A DNA stretch of 64,000 nt from Inia geoffrensis (taxonomy: Eukaryota > Chordata > Mammalia > Artiodactyla > Iniidae): positions 121,598,315 through 121,662,314 of the forward strand of contig CM070900.1 in assembly GCA_036417435.1 (NCBI GenBank). The letters run 5' to 3'. This document shows positions 58,550 through 64,000 of this stretch, piece by piece (within the stretch, counting starts at the first letter, position 1; each line of letters opens with the position of its first letter). The position numbers and the translations under genes were made by a program. The notes below the pieces were generated by a model that worked only from the letters and a program-made list of their open reading frames with translations, was not told where the DNA came from and did not search any database.

Positions 58550-59440
58550 CACAGATCTGATCTAGATGAGATTGGCAGTGAAAAACTAGGGAAGATATGA
58601 ATGAGATTTTCCGTTGGGCAGTGGTAATTCGAGGAGCCTTTCACACACTGCCGAGGCAGCCATTGTTTCATAAAACCCTACTTCCCACATACACACTCCT
58701 ATCCATTGATTATCTTATGTTTGGAATGATTGATGCCCCTTTGACTCCAAGGAACCACCCTGGGATCTGACAGGAAATGGTGGATTGTTTATTTTTTAAT
58801 TATAAAACCAGTTGAGCTCCAGAATCCATGTAAACAAAATTGGATCTTACCTTAGAAGCCACCCTGTAAGCTGGGGCTCTAAATCATGTTCTGCTTATTA
58901 TAATGCGTTTATTTAGAACTTTTTACATTATTACTGACTCTACAATTCTTTAAATGAATCATTCCCTGTATCCTCTTAGTTACGGCTAATAGCTCCATTC
59001 TTCAACACTGTTAACGGTGCAGGCTGGTTCATAGCCGTTACTTGTTCAGGGGGCTGTGTGTCTGTGCTGTCCCAGCCATCACCAGTCCTGCTCTCTCTGA
59101 AATGTGGCTGGGTGCCCAGGAAATGAACTAGCTACTGCCTGGTAGAGAGGAGAATCAAAGACTGGCACTTGGCAGGGACCCCTGCTCTTGCAGCTGCTGA
59201 GTGCTAAATTATTACTGATGTGCTTCTCCAGCCGTGCACGGCAGGGCTGGCCTAACGCAGCACGGAGCCCCCCTCCTCTGGCCCTTAACACAGGACTTGG
59301 GTTTCAGAGCTGGAATCAAGGGGGCACGCTGAGCTGGCTTCTGCCAGAGGCAGCGAGCGTATCCGTCCCGCACAGACGCTGAGACGCGCAGGACACGTTT
59401 CCTGCTCTTCGTGTGCATCAGAACATGTCTAGACTCCCTC
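58550..59440. other. Unique, repeat-free block with CpG-dense patch
   Basis: Repeat-free sequence of mixed composition. Between 59354 and 59411 there are nine CpG dinucleotides, exceptional for this AT-rich, CpG-poor window. No start codon with a recognisable protein, no splice pattern and no TATA-box arrangement can be asserted. It may be a distal regulatory element or an unannotated exon/promoter. Confidence 0.35.
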
Positions 59441-60834
59441 GTGTGATTGCTTCAGAAGGTTGGTGGGGTTTGCATAGGTATACGAGCTGATCAAATTGAA
59501 CTTCTGAGGCAGAGTGACACCATTCAGACAGAGCTTTCCTAACTCTGAGGTCTCAGTGAGAGACACAGTGAAAGGGTAGAAGCATCTTTTCTTCCTTCTG
59601 CTTCAAGAAAAGAATCAGGATCAATCAACCTGAACTTTGTGAGCAGGTTTTTATTAACCTGACATTAGGTGTTCTGTAGTCTCCCAGAACACTAGTTAGG
59701 TCTATCTGCTGAGGTTGATATTTGTAAAAGAGGCAGGGATCGTTCCTAGGAAGAACCCAAGGTCACAGAGCCCCAGTCCAGGACCCCCTGCGTGACTGTA
59801 TGATTGCAAATAGCTTCGGCTTTACTCTGCCTCTGTTTTCTCACCTGTGTGTGTTAGGTACACAGATTGCTAGTCTTGGTTACTGGGTTCCTGCCTACAA
59901 TTTCAAGATGAATCTCCTGCAGTGCCAGTGTAGATGCCATTGTATGAATAGTCAGGTTATAAATTGTAACATAAATTATGTTTTTATGCTGTCCCCTTCT
60001 CACGTCTCATGCTCAATTCTACCCATCAGAGTAAGACAAATTCTTCACTGAACCTCTTTTCCCAAGGCTCTTCCACAAAAAGACAGGGCTTTCTCTCCTT
60101 TTGGATAATTTTCTTCTAAGAGCCGCTCAGAGCAGAGGGTGACCATATTTATTGGCAACTGATTTATCTTGTTTACAGTGATAAACTTTAATTACATTTA
60201 GAAATTTTATGATCAGATCCACCTATGTTGCTATGTAAAACTGAAACATTCTGTGTGGCTCTCATTTCTTTCTTCTCAAGATAATGCACTCAAGGAAGAA
60301 TAATTTAAAAGCCAAAATTTTGTTCAAAATGAAAAAGCACGCACATTTGCCTTCCATACCAGCTGAAGCCTGTTCTTCGCTCATCTTTCAAGAAGAAATT
60401 TACATTTAGCAAACTAAGCTGGCTCTTGTTAATTGTTCGCCCTGGTTGTCTGATAGCTGCTACAGTCCAAACAACTGATATGTCACTATTTTATTTTCCG
60501 ACTGTTTGCTTTGCTGTAATATGGATACTACTGCCTTAGAACACTTTCATGCTTTTAAAAATGTTGCAAGTGGAATATGAAAGAAGCTACATCTCCACTT
60601 CAGAGGTAAACCCATAAAAGCACTGGTATAAGTGCTCTACACAGTGGCACATATTTCATTATACATTTAAATTTTCTCACTGACAAGTCCTTCAAGAAGT
60701 GGGTCTCCAGCGTCCCTTTTTACATGTAATCTTCAAGCTAATAAGCGTGAAAAGTCAAGAAAGCTTCTTATCTCTGTAGGTGGTTTTTCATGGCAGCAAA
60801 AATCATCTCAGAGAAATTGCTTTAGTGTAGCACA
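59441..60834. other. Intergenic unique sequence
   Basis: No gene or repeat was recognised. Confidence 0.5.
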
Positions 60835-62125
60835 ATTCCAGTTATTTGGGGTGTATTTTTAGATTTATAGAAAAATTGTAAAGATAGTACAGAGAGCTTC
60901 CATTCACCTCGAACCCAGTTTCCCCAAATATTAATATTTTATATTAGTATGGTACACTTGTCATAATTAATAGACCAATGGTGATACATTGTTATGAAGT
61001 GAAGTCCATGATTTATTCAGATTTCCTTAGTTTTTTCCTCATGTCCTTTCTCTGTGCCAGTCTACCACATTACATTTAGACTTCATGTCTCTTTAGGCTC
61101 CTGTTGGCTGTGACAGTTTCTCAGGCTTTTCTTGTTTTTAAAATCATTTTCAATTCAGAGGAGCACTAGTCAGGCATTTTGTAGAATGGCTCTCAACTGG
61201 GATTTCTTTGGTTTTTTTTTTTTCATCATTAGACTGAGGTTATGAGTTTGGGGGAGGAAGAGCACAGATGTAAAGTGCCCTTCTCATCACACACTATGCA
61301 TATGACTTATGACTGTGATGTTAACCTTGACCACTTGGTTCAGGCAGTGTTTGTCAGATTTCTACACTCTAAAGCTTCTCTTTTTTACCTTTTCCATACA
61401 GTACACTTGGGTAGGAAGTTAGTTACTATGTGTAGTCCAAACTAAAATAGTAGGGAATTATGCTCCACCTCCCTGAGGGCAGAATAGCTTCATAAATTAT
61501 TTGGAATTGTTTTTGCATGAAAGATTTGTCTCTTTACCCAATTTATCATTATTATTATTTTTTATTTATTTTTTTTTTGCGGTACGCGGGCCTCTCACTG
61601 TTGCGGCCTCTCCCGTTGCAGAGCACAGGCTCCGGACGCGCAGGCTCAGCGGCCATGGCTCACAGGCCCAGCCGCTCCGCGGCATGTGGGATCTTCCCGG
61701 ACCAGGGCATGAACCCGTGTCCCCTGCATCAGCAGGCAGACTCCCAACCACTGTGCCACCAGGGAAGCCCCTATTATTATTTTTTAACCAACCCTATTTT
61801 CTTATAGCTGTCTGGACTCATGAATATTTATTTTATACTTTGGGTTATTATCCAATACAACTTTATTTACTTGGCTGCTCAAATCATTTCTGCTTTGGCT
61901 GGGCTATTGGGAGAGCTTTCAGTTGGTGTCTGTATTTCTTTGACATCCCCCACATCACTGTGGTTTTTTTAGATTCTTTTTGTTTTGTGTTTTGTTTTGT
62001 TTTTGAGAACTTCCTTACTTTCTGGCACTATGTTCCAGGATCATTTTATATATTTCCTGTCCTAGTCCTAGAATCAGATGTTCTTCCAAGAAGCCCTGGT
62101 TTCTTTTATTAAAGAATGGTAAAAC
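60835..62125. repeat. Old LINE (L1M/HAL1-type) block, split by a SINE
   Basis: 'tagatttatagaaaaattgt', 'tagtacagagagcttccat', 'gacagtttctcaggcttttc', 'ataaattatttggaattg' and, after the SINE, 'attattttatactttgggtt'-type words up to 'tcctagaatcagatgttctt' follow one continuous old LINE consensus. The SINE at 61565-61771 inserted into it. The exact subfamily was not assigned. Confidence 0.6.
61550..61786 (-). mobile_element. CHR-type SINE, antisense, inside the old LINE block
   Basis: Body 61565-61771 with T-run, 'gcggtacgcgggcctctcac' and end '...caccagggaagcccc'. 15-bp TSD 'tattattatttttta' at 61550-61564 and 61772-61786. Confidence 0.94.
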
Positions 62126-64000
62126 ACAAAACAAAAACAAGATCTGATTGCTAGGTACTTTTCATTTTATAAAGCATTGTTAGTAATTTATAATCAGTTT
62201 CCCCTGAAAAAAGTGAGCAACTATCCTGAACGTTTTCCAAGTTACACATTTACACATGGTAAAATTTGAAGAGCATCTTGAGCCTGGCATTCCTGTCAAT
62301 GGCAATCCAGGTGTAGGATAGAAAATGTACCCAAGCCAAGCAAATAACACTTTTCATAATCTTTTTTTTCTGTGTGATGTGAGTCAGATATGAAAGACAG
62401 CAAGTGATTTGAATTTAATGTTATTTATGTTACATTATATTGTATTACACCCCCCAAAAAATCACCTCAGTAAAAAAGAAAGGAAAATGTGTTGGTCCCT
62501 TGCCGTACCTGTCCATCCCAGTACCACACAATCATTAAGAACTTTTTTCTAAGAACTTATAAAAAGATTTTTTTCTTAAGGTAACGTTGGACTAGGCCAA
62601 GTGAATATTTTACTAAAACATTCCACTGGAGCTGGTCTTGGAGGGAAGAAGGGAGGCATTTCTTCCAACTATGGAAGCACTAATGCAAACCAGTTCTGCT
62701 GTTTGTTTGATTCCTTTGCTTCTAATTCAAAAGGGCAGTGACCTCATTCTAGCCCTGCCCTATGTTGGGTTGGTAATTCTACTCTCTTCATTTTGGCCAC
62801 CCCAGCATTTTCCACAGCCAGCTGCCCTTCCCACCCCCATCCTTCTATCTGTATCCGGGCAGTGTCTTCAGTCTTCACATGCATCTTGCTCCCACTTACA
62901 CTTAACCCTTCAGATATTCCCATTAACTCTTCAGTTTTAGGTCATTTTGGCCTGAGGAGAAGTAAATCACACATCCTGGTTGTAATCCTGAGACCATGAT
63001 TTAAGCCTATACTATTTGAGATTCTTATTGAACTTTCGAAACAAAACCTAAAAAATGATGAATTGCTCAAGTACATGTGTTATATTAAAGCTGTATTTGG
63101 GAGCTCTATAATCTAGCAAAGATTTTAAGAAAACTGTAGCCTGTGTTCTCATTTTTTTCTCTCTCCCAAGACAATATATTTGAATTAATATGTATCTCCT
63201 CTCATTTTCTCTCTTTCTCATCATAATGTCATTTAATCCAAGATTTCACCCAAACCAAGGATCTTTTTACAAAATCCCTGAGAGTTGACTGTTTACCATC
63301 TACTCAAACATTTCCACTGCCTGGAATTCATTTCTTTGTGAAGCTTGCTGTTTCATTTTTGGACAAGTCAATTTATGGGAAGCTGTCTTTCATACTGAAC
63401 TGAAATTTATCTTATTGTCTGCACCCATCATTCCTAGAATCCAGTGAGATACTATATGCAGAAACTTTTTAAAACAGCAAAGCCCTGAATAAATATAAGG
63501 AATATTAATATCAGTTCTACCATGTAGAGTTTGAAATTTTGACAAGCGTAATGTCTTATCCAAGCCATTGGAATAGGTGAATATGACAATAGGGCAAAGG
63601 ATACTCTGAACAGGTTTCTGAAAAGCTCCCTCCAGTTTCACATTAATCCATTACTCAGTGTTCTTTAAACAGCTCTATTTAAGCAATAAAAAACAAGGGC
63701 CAAGCTAAGCTGAGGGCGAGAAAATAGAAACAAAGCCCAAACAAGAAAGAAACCAGAACCCAAGACTAAAGCCGATCAGAGGCCAGAAGAAGTAGGAAGA
63801 GATTGGTATGGCTGAATCATCTCTGCTGGTTAGGATACTTCTGTCTTTGAGATCAGTGGAGGCAGTGGTTTCACTTCTGCTTCTCTCCTCATGGTCAAAG
63901 ACAGCCTCAGAGTACTTGAGAAATTGTTCCAATTCGAGTGCACCAAATAAGCAGCAGCAGTAGTTTGGAAAAGAGTCCCAGCTGAAGGCCTGAGAAGATT
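62126..64000. other. Intergenic unique sequence to window end
   Basis: No gene or repeat family was recognised. Open frames at 62638-62940 (+) and 63705-63932 (-) have no recognisable product. Confidence 0.5.

Noticed and set aside
61501..62112. 203-codon + strand open frame
   Set aside because: It runs through an antisense CHR SINE and an old LINE block. The PLTVAASPVAEHRL-type translation is the standard antisense reading of this SINE and recurs at 9648, 19274, 21284 and 30477.

Overview
This is mammalian nuclear DNA, almost certainly from a cetacean. At least nine copies of the CHR tRNA-derived SINE of whales and hippos are present (body 'gggcttccctggtggcgcag ... gcgtaccgc' plus poly-A), most with intact target-site duplications (TSDs). 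There are also cetartiodactyl-type L1 LINEs and old eutherian repeats (MIR, MLT1, MER5A, MER2/Tigger, hAT). No bacterial features, CRISPR arrays or functional tRNA genes were seen.

One protein-coding gene is recognisable: TMEM167A (Kish-A, a 72-residue early-secretory-pathway membrane protein) on the + strand. Coding exons 2, 3 and 4 lie at 15723-15832, 20425-20459 and 28390-28460. Phases match, splice sites are GT-AG, and together they encode residues 2-72. The ATG must be in an exon 1 upstream of the window, so 1-15722 is intron 1 sequence. The 3'UTR starts at 28461 with a first AATAAA at 29714. From about 29.7 kb to 64 kb the window looks intergenic: repeats plus long AT-rich unique stretches.

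The repeat layout is the most informative part. There are six sizeable L1 elements: A 3937-6205 (-), B about 7688-14831 (-), C about 21178-23840 (-), D 24121-25995 (+), E about 37996-41800 (+) and F 44162-49812 (+). A, C and E keep the L1 5'UTR and 3' end but lack ORF1 and a variable part of ORF2. D has a 5' inversion typical of twin priming. F lies between 13-bp TSDs that also enclose about 300 bp of non-L1 sequence containing a hAT fossil, which suggests a 5' transduction. C and D lie in opposite orientation within intron 3 of TMEM167A and share ORF2 sequence, so the pre-mRNA could form a long double strand.

No new gene system was found. The candidates for a second look are the internally deleted L1 family, the possible 5' transduction, a CpG-dense patch at 59.35-59.41 kb in the distal desert, and a short coding-like island between L1-C and L1-D.
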